A stretch of 32,046 bases of DNA, from contig JAPLOD010000641.1 in NCBI GenBank assembly GCA_026692735.1, positions 1 through 32,046 of the forward strand, read 5' to 3'. This DNA is from Planctomycetota bacterium (GTDB lineage: Bacteria; Planctomycetota; SZUA-567; H5-PLA8). The notes below the pieces were generated by a model, which saw only the letters and a list, made by a program, of their open reading frames with translations, was not told where the DNA came from and ran no database searches. The translations under genes and the position numbers were made by a program. Below, one piece after another: positions 22,972 through 31,799 of this stretch. The first letter of the stretch is position 1. Every line of letters starts with the position of its first letter.

Positions 22972-25900
22972 ATGATCGAGGCACGGTTGTTCAGGGCGGC
23001 GGCCGTCTGCATGGTCTGCGGCCTGTGGTTCGGCCCGGCCGCCTGCGCGGCCGATTGGCCGATGTGGCGGCACGACGCCAACCGCAGCGCCGCTTCGCCC
23101 GAACAGTTGCCGGACCAACTCCAGCTTCACTGGTTCCGCGAGTTCCCTGCCGCGCAGCCGGCCTGGCCCAATGAGCCGCGCCTGCACTTCGACGCGTCGT
23201 ATGAGCCGGTCGTGCTGGGCAAACTGCTCGTCGTCGGTTCCCCCAATGACGGCAGCGTGACGGCCTATGACACGGAGACCGGCGAACAGCGCTGGCGGTT
23301 CCGCGCGGAAGGCCCGGTGCGCTTCGCGCCGGTCGCATGGAAGGAGCGCCTCTGCTTCGGCTCCGACGACGGCTGGGTCTACTGTCTCGCCGCCGCGGAC
23401 GGAACGCTGAAGTGGAAGGTGCGGGGTGCTCCCGCGGACCGGCCGGACCGCAAGCACCTCGGCAACGCGCGGCTTATCTCCTTCTGGCCGATCCGCGGCG
23501 GGCCCGTGCTGGCGGACGACACCCTTTACTTCGCGGCGGGCATCTGGCCGACGCTGGGCGTCTTCATCGCGGCCGTGGAGGCGGAGAGCGGCCGGACTGT
23601 CTGGGCGAACCGCGATGCCAATCTCATCGAGAAGGTGCGGATAGATCACAACGAGACTCGAGAAGCGGGGCTGTCGCCGCAGGGATACCTGACCGTTGCC
23701 GGCGACACGCTGCTTGTCCCGAACGGCCGCTCGATGCCGGCGTGCCTCGACCGCAAAACCGGGGAACTGTTGCAGTACCTGCAGGGCTACCGGAACGGCG
23801 ACTGCCGCGTGACTGCGCTGAACAAGCACGCTTTCGTCGGCCGCGGCGGCGTCGTGGACGTGGCGACCGGCAGGGAGGTCGGAAGCCGCTTTAGCGCGGC
23901 CGGGAACGCTGCGCCGAAGGCTTTCTCGGTCGAGAAGATGGACCTCTTCGAATGTCCCATCTTCCCCTACAATATGCGTCCCGGCTGCTCCGCATGGTCG
24001 GCCCTCGCCGGCGACACGGCGTACGGCCTGCACCAGGGCGTCTTCTATGCGTACGATCTCAGCCGCGCCGCGGTCTCCGAGTACGAGACGCAGCAGGATG
24101 GCCGCAGGCTCAAGCCCTGGCGCTGGGACCCGCCGGAACTGTGGCAACTCGCCACCCCTTTCGCGAAAGCCAAACCCGTCAGCGACGCGCTGGTCAAGGC
24201 CGGGAACCGGCTGTACGGCCACGCGGGCAAGAGCGTGCTGGCTGTCGAACTGCCGGCCGCCGGCGGCGAGCCGAGGATCGTCTGGCAGCAGGATGTCGAG
24301 GGCGTGCCGTCCGAGCTCCTTGCCGCCGACGGCAAGCTGTTCGTCGTCACGAAACAAGGACGCCTCTACTGCTTCGCGGGCGGCCAGGTCGCAGTGCAAA
24401 CCCATGCGCTCAAGTCGGTCGAATTCCAAAAACTCGCGGACGACTGGGAGAAACGCGCTGGCGAGATCCTCCAACGCACGCAGGTGACGGGAGGTTACTG
24501 CGTGGTCCTTGGAGTCGGAACGGGCCGCCTCTTCGAGGAGTTGCTCGCCCAGTCGAAGCTCAAGCTGATTGGCGTGGATCCCGACGCAGAGAAGGTGCGG
24601 CGCCTGCATGACACGCTCGCCGCGGCGGGCTTGTACGGCACGCGCGCGGAACTGTTCACGGGCAAGCCCTGCGACTTCCTTCTGCCGTCGTATCTCGCCA
24701 GTCTCATCGTCTCGGAGGACGCGGAGCTTCTTGATGCCGTGCCCCCCGGCAGGCTCTGCGACGTGCTGCGTCCCTATGGCGGAACGCTCTGCCTGGCGCT
24801 GCCGGCCGAGCAACGCGAGGCATTCGAGAGGAAGATCGCCGCCGCGGGCGTGGAGAATATCGAGGTCTCGCGGGCCGGAGAGTTCTCTCTGGTACGGCGC
24901 GTGGGGCCCCTGCCAGGCGCGGCGTCATGGACTCATGAGTGCGCCGACGCGGCTCGCTCGTTCTTCTCGAAAGACCAGCGTGTGCAGGGCGGCACCTGTG
25001 GAAGACGCAGGTTGCCCCGTTCACGCGCTACGCCTCGCTTTCCGGTGGCATCTACGTTGCCGGCGACGACCGCTGCACGGTCTATGATCCCGCCACGGGC
25101 GTTCCGCGCGCAACCTTCGCGTATGCGGCGCGCGACGAGGCCGGCCGCAAGCCGATTGTGTCCGATATCCGTGTTTCGGATGATGTCATCGTCATTGCCG
25201 GCGCGTTCCAGAAAGTACGGGAGATCGAGAAGGGCCTGTGGGATAGCACGTTCCTTGTGGCCCTGGACAGGAGTAGCGGCAAGCAACTCTGGACCCGCGA
25301 AGCAAAGCATCGCTTCAATATCAACGCGCTCGCCATCAGCCACGGCCTGGTCTTCTGCATAGACTCCCTCTCGCCCATCGAAACCGACCAGACCAAGCGC
25401 GACTCCCCCGCGCCGAAGACGACGCCGTCAGACGTGCTCGCCCTCGACGCCCGCACGGGCGGCGTGCGCTGGAGTGCGGTCACCGAGGCCCCGTATCGTC
25501 TCTGCCGCGCTGGAAGCTGGACCACCATACAAGGCCATGACGATTGGCTGTGCTGCCATGAGGCGCTCGGGCTGCTGCTGGCCGGGCGGCACGGCCAGGC
25601 GTGGGCCTTCGAGGCCGCGAGCGGCAAGCAGGTGTGGCAGCAGAAGATTGGCGGCGGCGGGCCGCTCATCCTGCGAGGCAACACGTTCATCCATCAGGGC
25701 GGCGGCATCTTCGATGTGCGCTCCGGCACGCCCGCCGGCAAGCCCTTCGACATGGCGAGAGGCGGATGCAATTACGCGGTGGGCTGCGAGCAACTCCTGT
25801 TGTGGCGCGACAACAGCGTCTGCTATCTCAATGTGGACACGCGCACCAAGTATCACCTGCGCAACGTCCGTTCCGGTTGCAGCAACAGCCTGATCGCGGC

Positions 25901-26042
25901 CGACGGACTCGTCAACGTGCCGGCGTTCGCGGCGGGTTGCGTGTGCAACTATTCCATTCAGACGGCCTTTGCATTGGTCCACATGCCTGAAGCGGCACAA
26001 TGGTCTGGCGGTTCTGCCCCGCTTGGCAGGCGGGGCGAGTGA
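22972..26042 (+). CDS. Secreted PQQ-type beta-propeller with internal methyltransferase domain; apparent -1 frameshift near 24990
   Basis: A start at 22972 (MIEARLFRAAAVCMVCGLWF), with GGAGCGAG upstream, gives a signal peptide ending near ACA|ADWPMWRHDANRSA, the usual opening of planctomycete PQQ-like propellers. Propeller repeats fill about 30-480 (SVTAYDTETGEQRWRFRAEG, CFGSDDGWVYCLAAADGTLK). About 485-645 is a Rossmann methyltransferase-like domain (CVVLGVGTGRLFEELL, LIGVDPDAEKVRRLHDTLAA). The frame breaks near 24987-24992: SFFSKDQRVQ reads on as nonsense to 25362, whereas RHLWKTQVAPFTRYASLSGG and the remaining propeller repeats (YVAGDDRCTVYDPATG, FLVALDRSSGKQLWTREAKH) continue in the other frame to the TGA at 26042. 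One added C in GGGCGGC joins them into about 1023 residues. The last twelve residues come from a hairpin element at 26016-26036. Confidence 0.8.
26016..26036. repeat. Hairpin at the 3' end of the propeller gene
   Basis: GCCCCGC (26016-26022) pairs perfectly with GCGGGGC (26030-26036) around a seven-base loop TTGGCAG. It encodes the last residues of the propeller protein (GSAPLGRRGE), which do not look like propeller sequence. Confidence 0.55.
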
Positions 26043-26166
26043 CTCAGGTGGGCCGGCTCAACAACCCCGAATGGAGCTGCTCGTTGTGCGCTTCCACTAT
26101 GATGGTCCGCCGGTGTAAGGGAAAGTGCATAATGATGTTGAAACACAAACGACAGTGGAGGTGCCG

Positions 26167-28401
26167 ATGCACGTCTCACGGATGGCCAGGCGCAGCTTTC
26201 TGGCGTGCGTGCTCGGCGCCAATGCCATAGCGGCTGATCTTCCCGCGCCCGTTGACACGTTCGCTGACGCCTGGCCGGCGACGGACGCTTTGGGCCGGCA
26301 GTTGCCGATGGCGCAGGAAGTCGGCCCGCCGCGGCAGGGCAAGCTCGTGGGCATCTTCTATTTCCTCTGGCTCGGCCGTCACGGCACCGCCGGGCCGTAC
26401 GACATCAGCAGGATTCTCGCGGCCGACCCGACGGCGCTGTCCAAGCCCGACGGTTCGCTGTGGGGGCCGCTGCATTACATGCACCATTGGGGCGAGTCGC
26501 TCTTCGGGTACTACTTCTCCGACGACACGTGGGTCATCCGCAAGCACGCGCAGATGCTCAGCGATGCCGGCGTGGACGCGATCGTCTTCGACGTCAGCAA
26601 CCAGCTCACGTACCCGGAAAGCTACGTGCCGCTGTGCAAGACGTTCGTGGAGGTTCGTCGCGACGGAGGCAGAACGCCGCAGTTCGCATTCCTGTGTCCG
26701 TTCTGGGATCCGGCACGCGTCGTGGCCAGGCTCTACAAGGACCTCTACGGACCGGGCCTCGCGCCGGAGTTGTGGTTCCGCTGGAAGGGCAAGCCGCTGA
26801 TTCTCGCCGACCCGGCCAAGATCACGCCGGACGCCTGCATGCAGTCCACGCGCGCGCCGGAGAAACTCGCCGAACGCCACACGCTGGGTCAGAGCTTCAC
26901 CGCCGCGAAGCCCTTCAAGGCCGCCGGCGGAAGCTTCCCGACGTGGAATGAGACAGAGTCGGGCGTGACGCTTTCGTTGCACGCCGACGAACCCGGCGGC
27001 AAGCTGCTCGCGCGGAAACGTTTCGAGAAGATCGCGGACAATGCAACGGTGCTGCTGGACTTCCCTGAAGCCCAGCCGGCCGGCACGTATTACCTCGAGC
27101 AATCCGATGGGAAGGGCTCGGTGGGCTGGTGGAGCGCTTCCGGCGACGTCTACGACAAGGGACGCGCCTACGCTGACGGCAAGCCCGTCGGCGGCGCTCG
27201 CGAGCTGGCCATTCTGTTCTTGGATGCGCAGAAGCCCGAGGTGCTTGTGTCCAGCGATGCGAAGCTCTCGCGCGCGGCAGCGGAGAAACTCGCCGCCGAC
27301 ATTCGAGGGTTCTTCACGTTCCGCAGACCGCAGCCGGACTACTTCCAAGGGCCGACGGGGCCGGACCAGTGGGGCTGGCTGGAGGTCTTCCCACAGCACG
27401 TGTTCAAGAATTCCGAGGGTAAAGACGAACAGATGACCGTCGGCGTGGGGCAGAACGCCACGGGCAGGCGGCTGAGCGCGTTCAGCGTGAAGAACACCTA
27501 TGGCCGCAGTTGGCACGACGGCAAGAAGGACGAGCGCCCTGATGCCGTGCTGCACGGCTACAATCTGGCTGAGCAGTTCGAGCGCGCGCTGAAGATGGAC
27601 CCGGAGTTCGTCTTCATCACGGGCTGGAACGAATGGATCGCGGGGCGCTTCAACGAGTTCTGCGGCGTGCGCGAGCCGGTCATGTTTGTGGACCAGTACA
27701 CCGAAGAATACAGCCGCGACGTCGAGCCGATGAAGGGGGGGCACGGCGACAACTACTACTACCAGATGATCGGCTACGTCCGCCGCTACAAAGGCGCGCG
27801 CAAGCCGCCGCCGGCCGGAATGGCGAAGACAATCGAGATAGACGGCGACTTCAGCGACTGGAAGGACGTGCTGCCCGAATACCGCGACGACCGCGGCGAT
27901 ACCATGCAGCGCGACTTCGTGAGCTTCGACAAGATCGGCCGCTACACGAACACGACAGGCCGGAACGATTTCGTGCTGCTGAAGGCCGCACGCGACGAAC
28001 GCTTCGTCTACTTCTACGCTCAAACAGCCGCGCCGATGACGCCGCGCACCGATCCGAACTGGATGATGCTGTTCATTGCCACGAATGCAAAGGCGCCGCA
28101 CTGGGAGGGCTACAACTTCGTCGTCAATCGCCAAGTCAAGGACGCCACGACTGCGCTGGAGGAATGCAAAGGCGGCTGGGACTGGAAACCTGTCGTGGAC
28201 GTGCGGTATTGCGTGAAAGGCCACGAGATGGAGTTGGCGATTCCGCGCGCCGCGTTGCACCTGGATGCTGCCGCGCCGCTGCAGTTCGACTTCAAGTGGG
28301 CTGACAACATCAAGCCCGAGAATGGCGCGCTGGACTTCTTCGTCAACGGCGACGTGGCCCCGAACGGGCGGTTCCGGTATCGCTTTGCTGAGGAGAAGTG
28401 A
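26167..28401 (+). CDS. Exported GH99-like protein with embedded beta-sandwich and C-terminal CBM9-like domain
   Basis: This 744-residue protein starts at 26167 (MHVSRMARRSFLACVLGANA) directly after GGAGGTG (26157-26163). ARRSFLA is Tat-like. The catalytic-type region begins KLVGIFYFLWLGRHGTAGPY and includes HHWGESLFGYYFSDDTWVIR and KHAQMLSDAGVDAIVFDVSN, the pattern of GH71/GH99-like barrels that act on alpha-mannan-type substrates. It resumes at about 350-560 (FITGWNEWIAGRFNEF). Between the halves sits an inserted beta-sandwich (about 235-340; ERHTLGQSFTAAKPFKAAGG, LADNATVLLDFPEAQ-like), probably carbohydrate-binding. The last 180 residues are CBM9-like (TIEIDGDFSDWKDVLPEYRD). The substrate is not known. 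It converges with the GH16 gene across 87 bases. Confidence 0.75.
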   Translation: MHVSRMARRSFLACVLGANAIAADLPAPVDTFADAWPATDALGRQLPMAQEVGPPRQGKLVGIFYFLWLGRHGTAGPYDISRILAADPTALSKPDGSLWGPLHYMHHWGESLFGYYFSDDTWVIRKHAQMLSDAGVDAIVFDVSNQLTYPESYVPLCKTFVEVRRDGGRTPQFAFLCPFWDPARVVARLYKDLYGPGLAPELWFRWKGKPLILADPAKITPDACMQSTRAPEKLAERHTLGQSFTAAKPFKAAGGSFPTWNETESGVTLSLHADEPGGKLLARKRFEKIADNATVLLDFPEAQPAGTYYLEQSDGKGSVGWWSASGDVYDKGRAYADGKPVGGARELAILFLDAQKPEVLVSSDAKLSRAAAEKLAADIRGFFTFRRPQPDYFQGPTGPDQWGWLEVFPQHVFKNSEGKDEQMTVGVGQNATGRRLSAFSVKNTYGRSWHDGKKDERPDAVLHGYNLAEQFERALKMDPEFVFITGWNEWIAGRFNEFCGVREPVMFVDQYTEEYSRDVEPMKGGHGDNYYYQMIGYVRRYKGARKPPPAGMAKTIEIDGDFSDWKDVLPEYRDDRGDTMQRDFVSFDKIGRYTNTTGRNDFVLLKAARDERFVYFYAQTAAPMTPRTDPNWMMLFIATNAKAPHWEGYNFVVNRQVKDATTALEECKGGWDWKPVVDVRYCVKGHEMELAIPRAALHLDAAAPLQFDFKWADNIKPENGALDFFVNGDVAPNGRFRYRFAEEK

Positions 28402-28488
28402 GCGGTCTCGCGCCAGGTACTTCACCGGCGCCTTACGATGTCCCGAACGGCAACCGACGGCCGCCGCGGCGGATCCCGGAATCAGCCC

Positions 28489-29391
28489 TCACGGCTTCGC
28501 GGCGTCGGCCTTCTCGTACACGCGAACGTAGTCAATCAGGTACTTCGATGGGAAGATACTGTCGTCCACGCCCTTCGCGCCGCCCCACGCTCCGCCCACA
28601 GCGTAATTCAGCAGCAAGTAGCACGGCTTGTCGAACGGCCACGAATCCGGTCCCTTGCCGTCGTTCTGGAACGTGAACACTTTCTGCTCGTCTACGAAAA
28701 ACGCGATCTCCTTATTGGTCCATTCGATCGCGTAGATGTGGAAATCCTCGTACGGCTTCGGGACGACCGTGCGGTGCCCCTTCTGCGTCTTCTTGACATG
28801 ATTGTACGCGCCTGTGTGAATCGTCGTGTGGATGCCGTCCGGGTCGAAGCCGACGTATTCCATGATGTCAATCTCGCCGCACTTTGGCCAGCCGGCGGAC
28901 TTGTCAGTGCCCAGCATCCAGATCGCCGGCCACGTGCCGCGGCCGGTGGGGACTTTCGCGCGGACTTCGACGCGCCCGTACGTCCAGCTCGCCAGCCCCT
29001 TCGTCGTCAGACTCGCCGCCGTGTAGTCCGCGAACTCGCGCGCCTTGTTCCAGTTGTTCTTGTCCTTGGCGTTCGAGTCGTAGTTGGGGTTCTTGAAGCG
29101 TTCCTTGATGGCCTCGATCACCAGGTTGCCGCCTTCAAGCCGCGCGTTTTCGCGCCGGTCCTTGGTGTAGTACTGCAGTTCGCCGTTGCGCACGAACCCG
29201 GCCTCGTAGTTCCACTTCTTTGGATCGGGCGCGCCTTCGCCATCGAATTCGTCCGACCACGCCAGCTTCCACCCGGGCCGCTCCGGCAGCGGTGCCGTCG
29301 TCCCCGCGCCAACGTCCCGAGGCATCGCAGCCGCCGCGCACAGAACGATCAGCACTGCGGTGAAGTGAACTGCATGGTTCCCGCGCATCAT
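28489..29391 (-). CDS. Secreted GH16-family endo-beta-glucanase/galactanase
   Basis: This 300-residue enzyme starts with ATGATG at 29391 (MMRGNHAVHFTAVLIVLCAA), with GGAGG eight to ten bases upstream. A signal peptide (to about residue 28) is followed by a complete GH16 domain: WSDEFDGEGAPDPKKWNYE, GRVEVRAKVPTGRGTWPAIW and catalytic EIDIMEYVG with nucleophile E173, D175 and acid/base E178; it ends YLIDYVRVYE. The WPAIWMLG and EIDIMEYVG phrases are those of laminarinase-like GH16 enzymes, which hydrolyse beta-1,3- or mixed-linkage glucans. Galactan-active members share them, so the exact substrate is open. The upstream orphan frame (about 29388-29560) ends in this gene's start codons. Confidence 0.93.
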   Translation of the reverse strand: MMRGNHAVHFTAVLIVLCAAAAMPRDVGAGTTAPLPERPGWKLAWSDEFDGEGAPDPKKWNYEAGFVRNGELQYYTKDRRENARLEGGNLVIEAIKERFKNPNYDSNAKDKNNWNKAREFADYTAASLTTKGLASWTYGRVEVRAKVPTGRGTWPAIWMLGTDKSAGWPKCGEIDIMEYVGFDPDGIHTTIHTGAYNHVKKTQKGHRTVVPKPYEDFHIYAIEWTNKEIAFFVDEQKVFTFQNDGKGPDSWPFDKPCYLLLNYAVGGAWGGAKGVDDSIFPSKYLIDYVRVYEKADAAKP

Positions 29392-29560
29392 AGTCCCCGC
29401 CCTCCGCCTCGGTTCGCGTCAACTCTTGAGTACACCACGAACGGGCCGGGCTTCGGTAGGTGCACGTCCTTCAGTGAGCCGTACGGCAGCGTGCGTGACG
29501 AATCAATGTTGCCGATGATGCAGAACCGCCGGAGGGTCGAGCTACGGCAGATCCAGCGTT
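29388..29560 (-). pseudogene. Orphan coding-like fragment between the secreted propeller and GH16 genes
   Basis: In one minus-strand frame the 150-base gap reads SSTLRRFCIIGNIDSSRTLP, then YGSLKDVHLPKPGPFVVYSR and VDANRGGG, ending at a TGA (29388-29390) that overlaps the GH16 ATGATG. The text looks protein-like and GC3 is about three quarters, but no start codon lies in the gap. The frame opens upstream only as a shadow of the propeller gene. It may be a lost C-terminal extension of that protein reached by a frameshift near 29545, or a remnant of another gene. I recognise no family. Confidence 0.25.
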
Positions 29561-31560
29561 CGCTTCTCCTCGAACGTCCCCAGGTCGTGCACCTGGACCT
29601 TGCCGTCGGAGACGCTGTACAGGTTGGTGTCAATGTAGAGCAGGCGGCGGACATCGGCACCGTAGTAGAAGATGGTCTCCGGCCCGGTCTGCACGGCGCC
29701 CTTGTGCGTGATTGTCTTCCTGAGCACGAACCCGGACTCCAGCGTGAAGTTGTAGACGTACGCGCCCTGGAACGCGACGGTGCCGTACGTTGAAGCCGGC
29801 GTGTCGGCGGTCTTGTTTGCGATCTGGGCGACGGTGACGGGGAAGGCGAGGAGGGCCCTCTCCTTGTCGAACAGCAGCGCCTTGTGGTTGTGCAAGACCT
29901 CGGAATCGGAGCCGCGGTCGCCGATTGAGACGGCGGCGTTCTGCACGGGGTTGGTTACGTCGGAGACATCGAAGCAGGCGATCTTCATGCCTTGGTACCA
30001 CACGATGCCGGTGGCCGGGTCCACCACGGCGTCCTTGCCAAAGCCCAGGATGTGGTTCTCGTCGTACGGATGCAGGTAATCACTGTAGCCGGGGATCGTG
30101 AGCTGGCCCAGGACCGTGGGCGCCGGAGGATTGGTCAGGTCAATGACGAACAGCGGGTCAACTCTCCGGAACGTGACCATGTAGCCGCGATCGCCGAGGA
30201 AGCGCGTCGCGTAGATGCGCTCGCCGGGCGCAAGCCCTTCCAGCCGCCCCTGGATTTCCATGTCGCCGTTCAGCACGTACACGTTGTTGGCGGTGGTCCC
30301 GGTCGTGAAATCCATGGTCGTCGTCGCGACGCGGAAGTGGCCGTTGTGCTCATCCATCGCGAACTGGTTCAGCACCGTGCCCGGCACTTCGCCGAGTTTG
30401 CTGAACGAGACATTCCCGCCGTGCAGGTCGAAACGGTAGATGCTCGTCGTCTGCTCGGCGTCGTCACGAGGCGCGGCGCTGTTGGCCGCAGCCGGTGGCG
30501 TGGCCGCGCCCGGCGTGCCCGTTCCCGTCACAGCCGGCAGTGGCAACGGGCCGCCTGCGAATGGCAGGAACTTCGTGTCGGCGACGTACAAGTGCGCGCG
30601 CGACGCGTAGACCGCTTCGCCCGCGCCGAGGATGGCTTTCACGTCCGCGGCCTGTTCTTTGTCATCCAGGTTGAAGCCCGCCACCACGAGGTAATCGGGT
30701 TCGCTGAAGTCCGGGAGGTAGAAGACGTCCCGCGGTCTGATGCGCTTGGGCCTGTGCCCTTTCGCTGTGTCCCGCATGGCCGGGACCAGCCCGGCGGGGC
30801 GGCGCCGGCCCGGCCGCTGAGCGGCCCGCGCCAGGGGCTTTGCGGTCTGCACTCCCATCACAGGCAGCATGTAGAAGTCAGGGTACTTGCGCGCCACCAG
30901 GTAGACGTCCCGGTCAATCTTGCGCGATGACAGATAGCCGCCGTCTATCTCGACTTCACGGACCAGGACACACTGGGACTTGTCGGTGATGTCGTAGACC
31001 AGCGCCTTGACCGTCGCCGGCGACGGCAGCTCTACCGCCTCGACCGGAACCGTGCGCATGGCGGAACCGATGACCACCATCCAGGGGCCGTCTACGAACA
31101 GCTCGCACGGCCAGAACTCGCTGTCGAACTGCACCACCGCCGTCACCGCCAGTTCGCTGTCGGGGAACGCCTTGATCACCAGCACCCTGCCGCGGTTCAC
31201 CTGGTAGATGAACTCGCCGTCGTTCTTGACAATGTCGGCCTCGTCCACGCCTTCAACCTGAACATTGGTGTCGGAGGCCGCGCCATTGCTCGCGCCCGGG
31301 GCGCCCTCAGCGACTCCTGGGCCGTTCGCAGTGCCGCCAACCGGCATGGTCGCGAAGGTGTCCCCTTTCGTGCCACTGGTGCCGGTGGTGCCGCCAAACA
31401 GGTACTGGGGCTGTTTCTCGCCGAGCATGCGCGCGAGTTGCCTGTAGGACTTGACGGGCAGAGGCGTGCCGGGGGGCGGCGGCGCATTCGCGGCAGTGAC
31501 GGCAGCCGCGGCGCCAACGAACAAGACCAGCAGAGCGGAGATTGTGCGGCGGAAGCTCAT
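29542..31560 (-). CDS. Secreted beta-propeller domain protein (PF09826-type)
   Basis: This 672-residue protein starts at 31560 (MSFRRTISALLVLFVGAAAA) after AAGGAGC (five bases away), with a clear signal peptide to about residue 28. NVQVEGVDEADIVKNDGEFI, followed by YQVNRGRVLVIKAFPDSE, is the hallmark opening of secreted C-terminal-propeller proteins of the PF09826 type. Later blades include GMKIACFDVSDVTNPVQNAA and YGADVRRLLYIDTNLYSVSD. The family's function is unknown; a role in surface binding is a guess. Two features stand out: an Ala/Pro/Thr-rich insert (about 340-365), and a basic stretch AQRPGRRRPAGLVPAM (about 245-261) encoded by the palindromic DNA at 30779-30826. The protein ends DLP before a TAG at 29542. 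Confidence 0.82.
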   Translation of the reverse strand: MSFRRTISALLVLFVGAAAAVTAANAPPPPGTPLPVKSYRQLARMLGEKQPQYLFGGTTGTSGTKGDTFATMPVGGTANGPGVAEGAPGASNGAASDTNVQVEGVDEADIVKNDGEFIYQVNRGRVLVIKAFPDSELAVTAVVQFDSEFWPCELFVDGPWMVVIGSAMRTVPVEAVELPSPATVKALVYDITDKSQCVLVREVEIDGGYLSSRKIDRDVYLVARKYPDFYMLPVMGVQTAKPLARAAQRPGRRRPAGLVPAMRDTAKGHRPKRIRPRDVFYLPDFSEPDYLVVAGFNLDDKEQAADVKAILGAGEAVYASRAHLYVADTKFLPFAGGPLPLPAVTGTGTPGAATPPAAANSAAPRDDAEQTTSIYRFDLHGGNVSFSKLGEVPGTVLNQFAMDEHNGHFRVATTTMDFTTGTTANNVYVLNGDMEIQGRLEGLAPGERIYATRFLGDRGYMVTFRRVDPLFVIDLTNPPAPTVLGQLTIPGYSDYLHPYDENHILGFGKDAVVDPATGIVWYQGMKIACFDVSDVTNPVQNAAVSIGDRGSDSEVLHNHKALLFDKERALLAFPVTVAQIANKTADTPASTYGTVAFQGAYVYNFTLESGFVLRKTITHKGAVQTGPETIFYYGADVRRLLYIDTNLYSVSDGKVQVHDLGTFEEKRTLDLP
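30779..30826. repeat. Palindrome pair inside the secreted propeller gene
   Basis: GCCGGG (30779-30784) pairs with CCCGGC (30790-30795) around loop ACCAG. GGCCGC (30812-30817) pairs with GCGGCC (30821-30826) around loop TGA. It encodes a short Arg/Pro-rich stretch that breaks the propeller pattern, like the insertion in the CPBP protease gene. Confidence 0.5.
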
Positions 31561-31741
31561 GGCAAGCTCCTTCCAGGTCCGGGCGTCATTACCATAGTGC
31601 GGCGCGCATTGTACCCACAACCCGTCGTCTTGGTACTTAATCTTAGTGACGGCAATGGCGGCCCTGGGTTACGCCCTTGCGCTTCCTCGGCGCAGGGCTT
31701 GACGCACGCTGGTCCCCGAACTATCACCTACCGGCTCGTGA

Positions 31742-31760
31742 CGCAATCCTCTGTATTGCG
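31742..31760. repeat. Copy of the CGCGATCC-TCT hairpin upstream of icd
   Basis: CGCAATCC (31742-31749), loop TCT and GTATTGCG (31753-31760) pair at seven of eight positions. Compared with the copy at 8037-8055, the fourth stem pair has changed from G-C to A-T on both sides. It lies 40 bases upstream of the isocitrate dehydrogenase start. Confidence 0.7.
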
Positions 31761-31799
31761 GCGCACGCGGGAAGCCTGCACCCCACGGGAAAGGAACCT

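Noticed and set aside
26176-28425. Minus-strand frame of 749 codons opposite the GH99-like gene
   Set aside because: It is a shadow with no domain-like sequence; the plus strand has signal sequence, ribosome site and motifs.
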